Below, in pieces: positions 37,266-45,873 of a DNA stretch of 64,000 bases. The stretch spans positions 1-64,000 of the forward strand of contig NZ_JAQFWP010000026.1 of NCBI RefSeq assembly GCF_027706745.1, in the 5' to 3' direction. Below the pieces are notes generated by a model. That model did not search any database, was not told where the DNA came from, and saw only the letters and a program-made list of their open reading frames with translations. This DNA is from Nocardiopsis suaedae. GTDB taxonomy: Bacteria > Actinomycetota > Actinomycetes > Streptosporangiales > Streptosporangiaceae. The position numbers were made by a program, and so were the translations under genes. Position 1 is the stretch's first letter. Every line of letters begins with the position of its first letter.

Positions 37266-40200
37266 CTACTCCAAGTCCGCCTCGGCCAGGAGGAACGGGG
37301 CGCGGTCCGGGGCGCGCAGGACCGCCGCCACCAGGTGGCGGCGCGCCCAGGTCCCCACCGACCAGCACAGGGCCCGCGCCAGCCCCTCCGGGGTGGAGGC
37401 GTGCAGCGTCCCCTCGGCCACCCGCCACTCCACCTCGGTGCCGTCCACGAGCAGCGTGTCGTGGTGCACGTAGGTCAGCGCCCCCTCCGGGGCGAACAGG
37501 CGCACCTCGTCCGGCACCGGGCGCACCCGGCCCGAGGACTCCACCCGGCCCTCGACCGCCTCCGACAGCAGCGACAGGTCGAGCACGTCGGCCAGCGCCT
37601 CGGCGGACGCGGCCGGTGCGGGCAGCAGCGGCCGCCCCTCCGCCAGCGGCAGCAGGTCGGGGGCGTCCACCACGGCCGCGTCCTCGGCGTCGGCCACCAC
37701 GATGGCGCCGCCCGCGACCGCCCGGACCCGCTCCGGCGGCACCACCCGGTCCGCCGGAACCCGGGCCAGCGCCGACCAGATCCGCCGCAGCGCCGTGTGC
37801 TCCACGTGCCGCTCCGGGTCGGCCAGCCGCTCCAGCAGGTCGTCCGGGCCGTCCGGGTCGGCCACCAGCTCCTCCAGCGATGAGCGCACGCCCACCGCCC
37901 GCGCCAGCTCCGGGTCGAGCCCCTCCGGCGCCGGCTCGTAGAGCCCCTCCAGCACCGGGTCGGCGCCGGGCAGGCGCAGGTCCCCGGGGCGGTGCCCGCC
38001 GATGCTCGCCCCGGTCCGCAGCCACCAGGCCGTGTAGGAGGGGACGTCGGCGGCGCGGCCGCCCTCCAGCAGCAGCCGCGCGGGCTCGGTGACGGCGCGG
38101 CGCGCCGGGGAGCCCGCGAGCAGGTCCAGCGCGCGCTCCCAGCGGTCGGGGCGGACGAACTCCAGGTCCGCCACCGCCGTCAGCTCCGGAACGGTCGGCG
38201 GCAGGTCCTCCTCCCCCGCGCGGCGGACGGCGTCCTCGGCCCACTCCTCCAGCCCGTCGACGGGCAACTCGTCGAGGGACTCCTCCAGCGCCTCCCCGAG
38301 GGTGACGTCCTCGGCGCGCAGCACCGCGAAGCCGTCCAGGCAGCCCACCGCGGCCAGCACCGCGCGGCCGTGGCGCTCCACCAGCTCCGGGGCGACGACG
38401 CCGAAGGGGGCGTCGTCGGCGAGGATCCCGCGCAGCGGGCTGTCCGGGAGCAGCAGCTCCCCCGCGACGCTGTAGGCCCCTTCGTCGTCGCGCAGGGCCA
38501 GTTCCGCCAGCCAGGGGCGGTCGGCGTCCGGCCCCGTGCCCACCCCGGCGGCCGCGACCAGCTCCAGCACCGGTCCGCTCACCGCCTCGGGGTCGTCGGC
38601 GTCCAGGGACTCGCCGACCGCGGCCCGAACGGCCGGGTCGTCCAGCACCGCCTGCTCCCCGGCCTCGACGGCCCCGAGCCGCGACAGAAGCGAGTCGGCC
38701 GCCGCGGCGTGCACGATCCTCACGCCCAGCGGCGCGAGGGCGGCGGGGTCCAGGGCCCCCGACCCGAAGGCCCCGCCTGAGGGCAGCAGCAGACCGCGTG
38801 GCCCCCGGACGAGGCGGCCGTCGGCCAGCGGCACCGGCAGCGCGCCCAGCTCGTCCAGGTCGGTGCCGCGGCCGGCGGAGGTGCGCAGCGCCCGGTACAG
38901 CCCCGCCCACCAGGAGGGCTCGGCGTCCCGGTCGGCCAGCAGGTCGACGAGTTCGGCCGGTCCCAGACGGCGCACCCGGAGCTGGGCGAGCGCGGGGTGG
39001 CCCGCGTCGGCGTCCGGCCCCAGCGCGGTCGGCAGCGCCTCCGCCAGCACCTCGGCGACCGGCGGCCCCGGCTCGACGAGCACCGCGTCCAGCGGGCGCA
39101 CGGGGCGGCCGTACACGGTGCGCAGGAACGGTGCCTCCTGCAGCGGCTTGGCCGCCGCGGCGCGGAAGTGCCCGTCGAAGGGCCCATGGCCCAGGGAGGG
39201 CAGCGGCACCAGGTCGAGGGCGGCGCGCGGCTCCAGCCCGCACAGCAGCGCGGCGTAGGCCTCGGCGGCCTCGGCCACCAGCGCCTCGGCGGCGGGGCCC
39301 TCGGCGATCCGGCGCCGGTCGGGTGTGAGCGGGAAGGAGCCGATGAGCAGGGCGGGCAGGGCCAGTTCGGCGTCGCTGGGGGTGGGGGCGTGCACCACCC
39401 GGGGAACGCCGTCGGGCAGCCCTGCGGACCCGTCGTCGGCGACGGCGGTGGCCCAGGTGAGCGTCCACCCCAGGCGGGAGCGCTCCTCGGTGGGGCGGTC
39501 GGCCAGCAGGGAGGGCTCGAAGACGCCGGTGCGGGTGACGGTGCGCCAGCGGGTGGTGCGTTCGGCACCGCCCTCTTCGACGGTGGTGACGACGTCGGCG
39601 GACCCGGCCGCGCCTTCGGCGTCCACGGTGTCCGGCGCCTCGTAGGGCTCGGCGGCCGCTCTGCGCAGGACCCGGACGGGGCGGCCGTCGGCCTCGACGC
39701 GGACCTCCGCCAGGGCGGGCAGGGCCAGCAGCAGGGCCTCCCCCGTGCCGTCCAGCAGCTCGGCGACGCGCCGACGGGTGTCGTCGTCGCGCAGGCGCAG
39801 CGTGACGGCGGTGGTGTACCCCTCCGGGACGGCGGCCGCGGGCCCCTCGGGTACGGCGGCGAAGGGCAGGCGCAGCAGCGGCAGGTCACCGCCGCGCCGC
39901 TCCACCTCCTCCTCCAGGCCGGGGTCGGCACGGCCGGGGCCGGTGAGCCCGGCGCGCACCTCTTCCAGGGCGAGCGCACGCGACCAGCGCACCACGCCGT
40001 CCGTCGAGGCGGCGGTGACGTCGTCGGACAGGGCCGCGACCGCGGAGAAGCCGACGCCGAAGCGTCCGACGGCCCCCTCGCCTTCGCCGTCGCGCTTGGC
40101 CGAGGCCCGCAGCGTCGACATCGACTCCACGCCGTCGGCGGTCAGCGGCGCCCCGGAGTTGGCGGCGGTCAGCACGTCCCCGTCGAGGCGCAGCAGCAGG

Positions 40201-40403
40201 CGTCCCGCGCCGCCCGCGCGCGCGGCGGCGTCGGCGGCGTTCTGGGCCAGCTCGACGACGGCCCGGTCCTTGTAGCCGCCGAGCGCGTGGTCCTCCTCGG
40301 CGTTGGCGTCCTCACGGAACCGCGCGGGCGCGGCCGCCCAGCCGTCGAGCACGCGGCGCCGCAGCTCCGCGGTACCGAACGGATCGGTCTGCCTGGCGGG
40401 CAT
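37266..40403 (-). CDS. Sacsin-like ATPase-domain protein
   Basis: A 1045-residue protein whose N terminus is a GHKL (HSP90-like) ATPase of the sacsin N-terminal type. The N box is KDRAVVELAQNAADAAARAG, G1-like DGDVLTAANSGAPLTADGVESMSTLRASAK follows, and G2 is GRFGVGFSAVAALSD. The remaining 850 residues are Leu/Asp/Glu-rich with no recognised domain. A chaperone or quality-control role is inferred from the family only. GGGAGGAG precedes the ATG. It lies downstream of the DUF3027 and cold-shock genes on the same strand. Confidence 0.85.
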   Translation of the reverse strand: MPARQTDPFGTAELRRRVLDGWAAAPARFREDANAEEDHALGGYKDRAVVELAQNAADAAARAGGAGRLLLRLDGDVLTAANSGAPLTADGVESMSTLRASAKRDGEGEGAVGRFGVGFSAVAALSDDVTAASTDGVVRWSRALALEEVRAGLTGPGRADPGLEEEVERRGGDLPLLRLPFAAVPEGPAAAVPEGYTTAVTLRLRDDDTRRRVAELLDGTGEALLLALPALAEVRVEADGRPVRVLRRAAAEPYEAPDTVDAEGAAGSADVVTTVEEGGAERTTRWRTVTRTGVFEPSLLADRPTEERSRLGWTLTWATAVADDGSAGLPDGVPRVVHAPTPSDAELALPALLIGSFPLTPDRRRIAEGPAAEALVAEAAEAYAALLCGLEPRAALDLVPLPSLGHGPFDGHFRAAAAKPLQEAPFLRTVYGRPVRPLDAVLVEPGPPVAEVLAEALPTALGPDADAGHPALAQLRVRRLGPAELVDLLADRDAEPSWWAGLYRALRTSAGRGTDLDELGALPVPLADGRLVRGPRGLLLPSGGAFGSGALDPAALAPLGVRIVHAAAADSLLSRLGAVEAGEQAVLDDPAVRAAVGESLDADDPEAVSGPVLELVAAAGVGTGPDADRPWLAELALRDDEGAYSVAGELLLPDSPLRGILADDAPFGVVAPELVERHGRAVLAAVGCLDGFAVLRAEDVTLGEALEESLDELPVDGLEEWAEDAVRRAGEEDLPPTVPELTAVADLEFVRPDRWERALDLLAGSPARRAVTEPARLLLEGGRAADVPSYTAWWLRTGASIGGHRPGDLRLPGADPVLEGLYEPAPEGLDPELARAVGVRSSLEELVADPDGPDDLLERLADPERHVEHTALRRIWSALARVPADRVVPPERVRAVAGGAIVVADAEDAAVVDAPDLLPLAEGRPLLPAPAASAEALADVLDLSLLSEAVEGRVESSGRVRPVPDEVRLFAPEGALTYVHHDTLLVDGTEVEWRVAEGTLHASTPEGLARALCWSVGTWARRHLVAAVLRAPDRAPFLLAEADLE

Positions 40404-40522
40404 GGGGACTCCTCCCGAGTGGGTGCGGCACTACGGTACGCGACCGCGGGAGGACCGTCGGAAGGGTTTTACGGGCATGCCCGCCGGGCCCCCCGACCGC
40501 CTCATCCGGGGCACGCCCAAAT

Positions 40523-40592
40523 CCTCGTTGATCTCGGGAAAAGAGACGCTGAAACCGCGCCTGTAAGGTCCTTTCCCCCCGAGATCAACGAG
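40523..40592. repeat. Palindromic element, family C copy 3
   Basis: CCTCGTTGATCTCGGGAAAAG and its near mirror CTTTCCCCCCGAGATCAACG lie in the spacer after the DUF3027 gene. The outer 16 bp match copies 1 and 2 closely; the centre differs. Confidence 0.75.
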
Positions 40593-40622
40593 GGGGCGAC
40601 GGTGCGGGGCGGGCCGCGGCGG

Positions 40623-41432
40623 TCAGCCCTCGGAGGAGACCAGCTCCAGCTCGGTGGTGTCGTCGAAGACGATGTGGTCGTAGCCCAGCTCGTCCACGAC
40701 GGGTGCGGGGGCGGGGTCCGTGCGGACCGCCTCGCGGACGGCCTCGGAGTGGGCGCCGCAGCCGTGGTCGTAGGAGACGACCCGGCCGTCGTCGGGGGCG
40801 AACTCGTTGGCGCACACGCCGAACATCCGGCGCAGGCCGCCCGCCAGGGGCGTCATGAAGCCGCAGGTGGCGCAGGTGGCCGGGGCGGCCGACGCGATCG
40901 GGCTGCGCGGCCCGGCGTCGCCGTTGTACCAGCGGTCGGCGGCGGCGTCGCGGCCCTCCCGGGACAGCACCCGGGGGCGGCCCAGCCCCGGCTCCCACGG
41001 GGCGGTGCGGTCGTCGGCCTCCTCTTCGAGGGCGTCCGCGGGGGCGTGCGCGAAGCCGGGCTCCAGCCGCTCATCGTCGGCGGAGGTGGGCAGCAGGTCG
41101 CCCACCCCGAGGTCACCCGGGCGCAGGCGCTCCTTCCACGGCACCCACTCCGGCGGACGCAGCGCCTCGGGCCCCGGGAGCTGCACGGCCTCGTTGACGG
41201 TGACGGCCTTGGCGCGCGCCGCGCGGACCACGGTGACGGCGTAGTGCCATCCCGGGTAGGCGGGGTCGCGGCTCTCGAACAGGTGGGTGACCAGGCGGTC
41301 GCCCTCCACGTACGCGGACAGGTGATCGCCGACCCACTCCGGACGGGCGATCTCCACGGCGGCGGCCCGCGCGAGGTCGACCGCCTCGATGCATGCCTTG
41401 TCTGGTGCGGGGTTACGACGGCTAGGGCTCAC
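40623..41432 (-). CDS. DUF3027 family protein
   Basis: A 269-residue actinobacterial protein of unknown function. It begins VSPSRRNPAPDKACIEAVDLARAAAVEIARPEWVGDHLSAYVEGDRLVTHLFE and has the family block PPEWVPWKERLRPGDLGVGDLLPT. Near residue 195 CATCGFMTPLAGGLRRMFGVCANE and later DHGCGAHSE suggest a small zinc site. GTG 41432 is preferred; the in-frame ATG at 41441 adds three residues. It is followed by repeat C3 and the sacsin-like gene. Confidence 0.85.
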   Translation of the reverse strand: MSPSRRNPAPDKACIEAVDLARAAAVEIARPEWVGDHLSAYVEGDRLVTHLFESRDPAYPGWHYAVTVVRAARAKAVTVNEAVQLPGPEALRPPEWVPWKERLRPGDLGVGDLLPTSADDERLEPGFAHAPADALEEEADDRTAPWEPGLGRPRVLSREGRDAAADRWYNGDAGPRSPIASAAPATCATCGFMTPLAGGLRRMFGVCANEFAPDDGRVVSYDHGCGAHSEAVREAVRTDPAPAPVVDELGYDHIVFDDTTELELVSSEG

Positions 41433-41585
41433 ACTCCCCATCTTCGCCGATGGGAACCACCGCCGAGGCCACGACACCGACTCGATAGACGACCGTTACG
41501 TCGGATTGGGGAGGTACAGGGGCTTTCCTCCCCCCTACCCCGGCGATCTGTGGCGGGCGCCACAGTACGGCGCCCGCGGAACGGC

Positions 41586-41969
41586 TCAGGCCTCCAGGTC
41601 GTCGGCGACCACCCGCAGGACCTGCGCGATCTTGGCGGCCTCCTTGCGGTCGGGGTGCTTGCCGCGCCGATAGGTCGCCGAGACGCCGTCCAGGAGCTTG
41701 ATCAGGTCCTCGGTGATGACCACCATCTCGTCGGGCTTCTTGCGCATCGCCTTGGCCACCGAGCGCGGCGCGTCGAGCAGCTTGACCTGCAGCGCCTGGG
41801 CGCCCTTGCGCCCCTCGACGACGCCGAACTCCACCCGCTGGCCGGCGCGCAGGGACGTGGTCCCCGCGGGCAGCGCCGAAGAGTGCACGAAGACCTCACC
41901 GCCGTCGTCGCGGGTGAGAAAGCCGAATCCCTTGTCGCCGTCGTACCACTTGACCTTGCCGGTGGGCAC
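41586..41969 (-). CDS. Cold-shock domain protein
   Basis: A 127-residue protein with an N-terminal CspA-type fold that binds single-stranded nucleic acid: VPTGKVKWYDGDKGFGFLTRDDGGEVFVHSSALP, with the RNP-like KGFGFL and VFVHSS motifs. Unlike 67-residue CspA it has a 60-residue extension (MRKKPDEMVVITEDLIKLLDGVSATYRRGKHPDRKEAAKIAQVLRVVADDLEA). GAGG stands 6 nt before the GTG at 41969. This extended form is common in actinomycetes. Confidence 0.93.
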   Translation of the reverse strand: MPTGKVKWYDGDKGFGFLTRDDGGEVFVHSSALPAGTTSLRAGQRVEFGVVEGRKGAQALQVKLLDAPRSVAKAMRKKPDEMVVITEDLIKLLDGVSATYRRGKHPDRKEAAKIAQVLRVVADDLEA

Positions 41970-42194
41970 GTGTGACCTCACGCTCTCGCCGTAGGACCCT
42001 AACGAGCGAGGCCGGGGAATCCCGCCCGTCCTCGTGGGGGCGAAAGTCCGCTCGGCCTCTCGGGCCCATCCTTCCATAGGGGGCTTTCCAGGCTAGTGCT
42101 CGACGAAGCGGTCGAGGCAGGGACGGAAGGCCGCACATTCCTCGAAAAGGCGATAAACCCGTTGGGCCATATCCGGCCAAGCCCGGCCCCATGC

Positions 42195-42226
42195 GAGAGG
42201 CCCGGACGCGGATCTCCGGGCCTCTC
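42195..42226. terminator. Hairpin downstream of HAAS-like gene
   Basis: GAGAGGCCCGG pairs perfectly with CCGGGCCTCTC around a 10-nt loop. It lies about 180 bp beyond the 3' end of the HAAS-like gene. The remaining 41970-42405 stretch shows nothing else clear. Confidence 0.6.
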
Positions 42227-42405
42227 CTTGACGACCGCCCCCGCCACCGCTGGTTGCGGAGTTCAGGACGGGACCCGGCGGGACCGGGGCGGTGTCAATC
42301 CCTCTGCGCCCCGGGCCTGCGACCGGCGCCGGACTCCGGGCGCGCACCTTCACAATTACCCGCGCCCCGAACCCGCCACGCCCGCGAAACCCCTGGTCAA
42401 GGAGG

Positions 42406-43272
42406 TTATTCCGGAGGATTTAACCGGCGATGACCCGAACGGTGCGCAGCCGGGCCGATCCGCGCCGCCAGGTACACCGCGCAGGCCGCCGCGGCCGCCC
42501 GCAGCCCGACCACCCCCGTCGAGGTGAGCGACTCCAGCACGATCTGGTCCACGTAGGGCGCGTCGCCGCGCCAGAACGCCATGGCGACCAGGGTGGCCGC
42601 CGGGGGCGCCCCGACCAGCACCCACTTGTCGCGGCGCGGCCAGACCCGGCTCAGCACCACCATCACTCCCCCGACGACCCACAGGAACGCGGACTGGTCC
42701 GCCAGCGCGCTCGCCGCGTACAGAACGAGCACGAGGAGCTCGGACGGGTGTTCGCGGAACGCCGCGACCGTGCCGGAGAAGCGCCGGCTCCGCCCCCGGC
42801 CGGGGGTCCCCCAGTCGCGGAGGGTGGCGATCGGGGCGCCGTGTTCAGGCCGGACGGACACCACGCGGGCGGTCCCGGCCCGCGCCCCCAGCCACCCCCG
42901 GTCGGGGCCGCCCCGCCACGGCGGGGGCGTGCGCCTGCGGAACACCGACGAGGCGGCGCCGCCCTCCCCGCCGCCCGGGTCCGGCTCCTCCCCGCCCGGG
43001 TCCGGCTCCTCCCCGCCCTCCGCATCGGGACCGTCGTCACCGCCCCGGGAGGAGACCTCGGCGCGCACCAGCTCGACGGGGTCGCCGATGGCCTCCAGCA
43101 CTCGGCGCACGTCGTCGACGGTGTGGGCCCCCTCCTTCCGGCAGGCCTCGTCCACCCGGTGGCGCACCTCGCCCAGGAACGCGGCACGCCGCCGCGAGGG
43201 GACCACGCCGTAGGCGGCGTCCCCCACCTCTGACAGATAGTCCAGCACCACGCGCTCGGGCCGCTCGATCAT
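42406..43272 (-). CDS. HAAS-like membrane protein
   Basis: A 288-residue membrane protein. Its first 80 residues (MIERPERVVLDYLSEVGDAAYG ... RRRAAFLGEVRHRVDEACRKEGAHTVDDVRRVLEAIGDPVELVRAEV) resemble the HAAS/DUF1700 helical signalling domain. A low-complexity Gly/Pro/Asp linker follows (EPDPGGEEPDPGG), then three to four transmembrane helices. Function unknown; such domains often pair with PadR regulators, but none is adjacent. The start has a weak ribosome-binding site, so a few extra residues upstream are possible. Confidence 0.75.
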   Translation of the reverse strand: MIERPERVVLDYLSEVGDAAYGVVPSRRRAAFLGEVRHRVDEACRKEGAHTVDDVRRVLEAIGDPVELVRAEVSSRGGDDGPDAEGGEEPDPGGEEPDPGGGEGGAASSVFRRRTPPPWRGGPDRGWLGARAGTARVVSVRPEHGAPIATLRDWGTPGRGRSRRFSGTVAAFREHPSELLVLVLYAASALADQSAFLWVVGGVMVVLSRVWPRRDKWVLVGAPPAATLVAMAFWRGDAPYVDQIVLESLTSTGVVGLRAAAAACAVYLAARIGPAAHRSGHRRLNPPE

Positions 43273-43493
43273 GGACACATGGTGCACCGCCCGGCCCCCG
43301 GACGCGCCCCGTCCGAGGAGAACGGATTCAGGACCGCGCACTTCGGCGGCGAGTCAGTGACCGAAAGTGGCCACACGGTCGCCCTCCGGAGGGTATAGAT
43401 GGGACCGCGCCCCGCCCGTCCCGTCCGGGCGCACGGGCGGACCCGCGGTGCCGCCGACCCGCCGGCACCACCCGCGACACCGAGAGGCAGAGC

Positions 43494-43817
43494 ATGCGCG
43501 CACGCCGAACGGCGGTCCTGGCCGCCGCCCTGACCGGGCTGCTGGCGACCGCGGCCCCCGCGGCCGCGGACGGCGGCACCGGCGCCCTGGAGCTGTACTC
43601 GGCCCCGGGGCTGGGCCACACCCTGCTCGAAGGCGGGGGCTGCCACACCCTCCCCGACAAGCGGATGGTGAGCTTCGCCGACGCCGAGCCCGCCGCCGAC
43701 TACGTCTTCTACCCCGGCCCCGACTGCACGGGGGTGCCGCTGGACTCCGGCCGCGACGACAGCCAGTGGATCCCGCCGCTGTACGGGGTGCGCTCGGTCG
43801 ACGTGCGTTTCGGCTGA
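43494..43817 (+). CDS. Small secreted protein
   Basis: A 107-residue protein with a signal peptide (MRARRTAVLAAALTGLLATAAPAAA) and a mature part of about 80 residues (LELYSAPGLGHTLLEGGGCHTLPDKRMVSFADAEPAADYVFYPGPDCTGVPLDSG). Two cysteines may form a disulfide. The pattern recalls small beta-sheet secreted proteins of actinomycetes such as I36-type inhibitors, but this is only a resemblance. GAGAGG precedes the ATG. Confidence 0.75.
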   Translation: MRARRTAVLAAALTGLLATAAPAAADGGTGALELYSAPGLGHTLLEGGGCHTLPDKRMVSFADAEPAADYVFYPGPDCTGVPLDSGRDDSQWIPPLYGVRSVDVRFG

Positions 43818-43925
43818 CCGGTCCTCGGGCGCGGCACCGGGCACGGGGGCGCCCGCATGGCCGCCGGGAGCGGCGGCGGCTAGGCTGCAGACGCCCCCGA
43901 CGCCAGAGAGGATCGCCCGGCCGCC

Positions 43926-44300
43926 ATGAGCGAACCCCAGCTGCCGCCCGGTGCCGCGTCCCCCCGTGACGAACGGGCCCCGTCCGCCGAGCGGACCGCC
44001 GACTCCCCCGCGGACGGCGCCCCGGCGACCGGGGGCGGCTCCAGCTCCACCATGGCGCTCATCCTGCACGCGCTGACCTTCCTGTGCTGCGGCAACTGGA
44101 TCTTCGGGATCGTCGGCATCGTGTTCGCCGTGCGCGACCGCGGCCGGGGCGACCAGGCCGAGGTCCTCACCCGGTACTCCTGGTACTGCCTGGGCGCGGC
44201 CGCGGTGATGTTCACCGTCATGGCCGTGCTGACGCTGTGGCTGTTCACCCAGGCGGGGTCGTGGGTGCAGGACGCCGTCCCGGTGCCGGTCGGGTACTGA
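43926..44300 (+). CDS. DUF4190-like small membrane protein (1 of 3)
   Basis: A 124-residue protein with a Pro/Ser-rich N terminus and two membrane helices (TMALILHALTFLCCGNWIFGIVGIVFAVRDR and WYCLGAAAVMFTVMAVLTLWLF). The inter-helix charged segment (GRGDQAEVLTRYSWYC) is shared with two neighbours at 44408 and 45022. This two-TM plan fits the DUF4190/CD225 group, whose roles are unknown. Confidence 0.75.
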   Translation: MSEPQLPPGAASPRDERAPSAERTADSPADGAPATGGGSSSTMALILHALTFLCCGNWIFGIVGIVFAVRDRGRGDQAEVLTRYSWYCLGAAAVMFTVMAVLTLWLFTQAGSWVQDAVPVPVGY

Positions 44301-44407
44301 GCGACGGCCCGCGGGGACGGGACGCCGTGGGCCCACCCGCCGCCGCGGTTATCGTGGGGGGAGACCGCCGCCCGCCACGACGGCGTACCGGGGGAGGGGG
44401 AACGGCC

Positions 44408-44908
44408 GTGCAGGGACACCGCTCGGCGATCGAGCGCTTCTGGGAGGACTCCGGGCCGAACCCGGCACCCGGGAACGCCCCGCCGCCCGCCCCGGGGCCC
44501 CTGGCCCGGCCGGGCCCGCCGTCGGCGCCGCCTCCCGGCCCGGCCCACACGGTGACGGCGCCGCCCGCGCCCCCCATGGCGGCCCCGGCAGCACCGCCCG
44601 GCCCTCCGGTCCCGGCACCGCCCTCGGGCCCTCCGCCGCGCACGGGCGCCGCCGTGGCCGCACTCCTGTGCGCCATGCTCACCCTGGCCTTCCCCGCGCT
44701 CGGGCTGCTGCTCGGGTTCCCGATCCTGGCCGTACTGACCAACGTCCCGGGCCTGGTCTTCGGCCTGCTCGCCCTGGCCGGCCGCCGCGACGCCGAGGCC
44801 GTCGAGCGCAACATCGCCCGGACCTGGGCCTGCAACCTCGGCTACCTGCTGCTGCTCGCCTTCATCGCACTGGCCGTCGCCGCCCTGGTGGCCGCGCTGA
44901 CCGCCTGA
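44408..44908 (+). CDS. DUF4190-like small membrane protein (2 of 3)
   Basis: A 166-residue paralogue. A Pro/Ala-rich N terminus of about 80 residues precedes two helices (AAVAALLCAMLTLAFPALGLLLGFPILAVLTNVPGLVFGLLALAGRRDAEAVERNIARTWACNLGYLLLLAFIALAVAALVAAL). The GTG at 44408 has GGAGGGGGAA upstream. The charged EAVERNIARTWACN loop matches the ALTRYSW-like loop of its neighbours in position. Confidence 0.75.
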   Translation: MQGHRSAIERFWEDSGPNPAPGNAPPPAPGPLARPGPPSAPPPGPAHTVTAPPAPPMAAPAAPPGPPVPAPPSGPPPRTGAAVAALLCAMLTLAFPALGLLLGFPILAVLTNVPGLVFGLLALAGRRDAEAVERNIARTWACNLGYLLLLAFIALAVAALVAALTA

Positions 44909-45021
44909 CGCTCCCCCCGGACCGCCTTCACCGGAAACAGTGAACCGTCTGGGCCGTCCCCGCCGTCCTAGTGGAGACGAGCCCGCACCGCCGAGCACGA
45001 CCGATCCGAGAGGGGCACCCG

Positions 45022-45471
45022 ATGAACGCACCATGGCCGGGCCAGGAGAACGACCCGCAGCAGCACCCCGGCGGGTACGGACCGCCGCCCGGCTACGCGA
45101 CCGGCGGCCAGCCGCAATACCCCTACGGGCAGCAGTCCCCCGGGTACGGCCAGCAGCCCGTCGGGCCGCCGCCCGTGCCCTATGGCCCGCCGATGGTGAA
45201 CCCGGAGGTCGAGGAGACCCGGGGCGGGGCGATTGCCGCACTCGTCACGGGCGCGCTCAGCCTGATGCTGTGCGCCTCGCCCGTCGGCATCGTCGGCGTC
45301 GTCTTCGGCATCCTGGCCATGGTGGAGAAGCAGGACGCGGAGAAGGCACGGCGCTTCACCAAGTACTCCTGGATCGCCACCATCGGCGGCATCGTGGCGA
45401 TGGTGCTGTTCTTCGCCCTGCTGTTCATCGTGCCGTTCGTGATCGCGCTGGGAGCGGCGGGGACGGCGTGA
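45022..45471 (+). CDS. DUF4190-like small membrane protein (3 of 3)
   Basis: A 149-residue paralogue with a Gln/Pro/Tyr-rich, low-complexity N terminus (PPGYATGGQPQYPYGQQSPGYGQQP) and two helices (GAIAALVTGALSLMLCASPVGIVGVVFGILAMVEKQDAEKARRFTKYSWIATIGGIVAMVLFFALLFIVPF). GAGAGGGG precedes the ATG. The TKYSW and TRYSW loops tie it to the first gene of the trio. Confidence 0.8.
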   Translation: MNAPWPGQENDPQQHPGGYGPPPGYATGGQPQYPYGQQSPGYGQQPVGPPPVPYGPPMVNPEVEETRGGAIAALVTGALSLMLCASPVGIVGVVFGILAMVEKQDAEKARRFTKYSWIATIGGIVAMVLFFALLFIVPFVIALGAAGTA

Positions 45472-45499
45472 GGCCGTGGGCCCCGGCGCCGCCGGCGCC

Positions 45500-45775
45500 T
45501 CACAGCGAGGGGAGCGCCCCCATGAGCAGGGTGCCGCCGGCGATGGCCCAGCCCATCACCGCGTAGGTCAGGGTGCGCGTGCGCAGCGCGGGGTCGACAC
45601 GCATGGCCGGGGTGGCGAACGCGGCCACCATCAGGACCATCGCGAGCATCGCCGGGATCGTGGAGGCGATGGCGAAGATCGTCATCTGGTGCTCGCACGC
45701 CGCATAGCCCGGCGCCCCGGGGTCGCCACAGAACACGTCGTCGTCTCCTGGTCCAAAGGTCGGGTGCCCCAGCAC
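45500..45775 (-). CDS. Small two-TM membrane protein
   Basis: A 91-residue protein with a short polar N terminus containing two cysteines ([18 protein letters not shown]) and two to three hydrophobic stretches ([45 protein letters not shown]). GGGAG lies 7 nt before the GTG at 45775. Its promoter region is shared with the divergent R2lox gene. Function unknown. Confidence 0.6.
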   Translation of the reverse strand: MLGHPTFGPGDDDVFCGDPGAPGYAACEHQMTIFAIASTIPAMLAMVLMVAAFATPAMRVDPALRTRTLTYAVMGWAIAGGTLLMGALPSL

Positions 45776-45873
45776 CGTACCGCTCCCGACCGGGAAAATC
45801 CGCCGCGCACGGTTTACACGGGACCGCGCCGCGTCCAATCATGAGGGTGACCCCGACCACAGGAGGCACCCCC

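Noticed and set aside
38997..41975. 992-residue frame antisense to sacsin-like, DUF3027 and cold-shock genes
   Set aside because: It spans three well-supported genes on the other strand and shows no protein motif.
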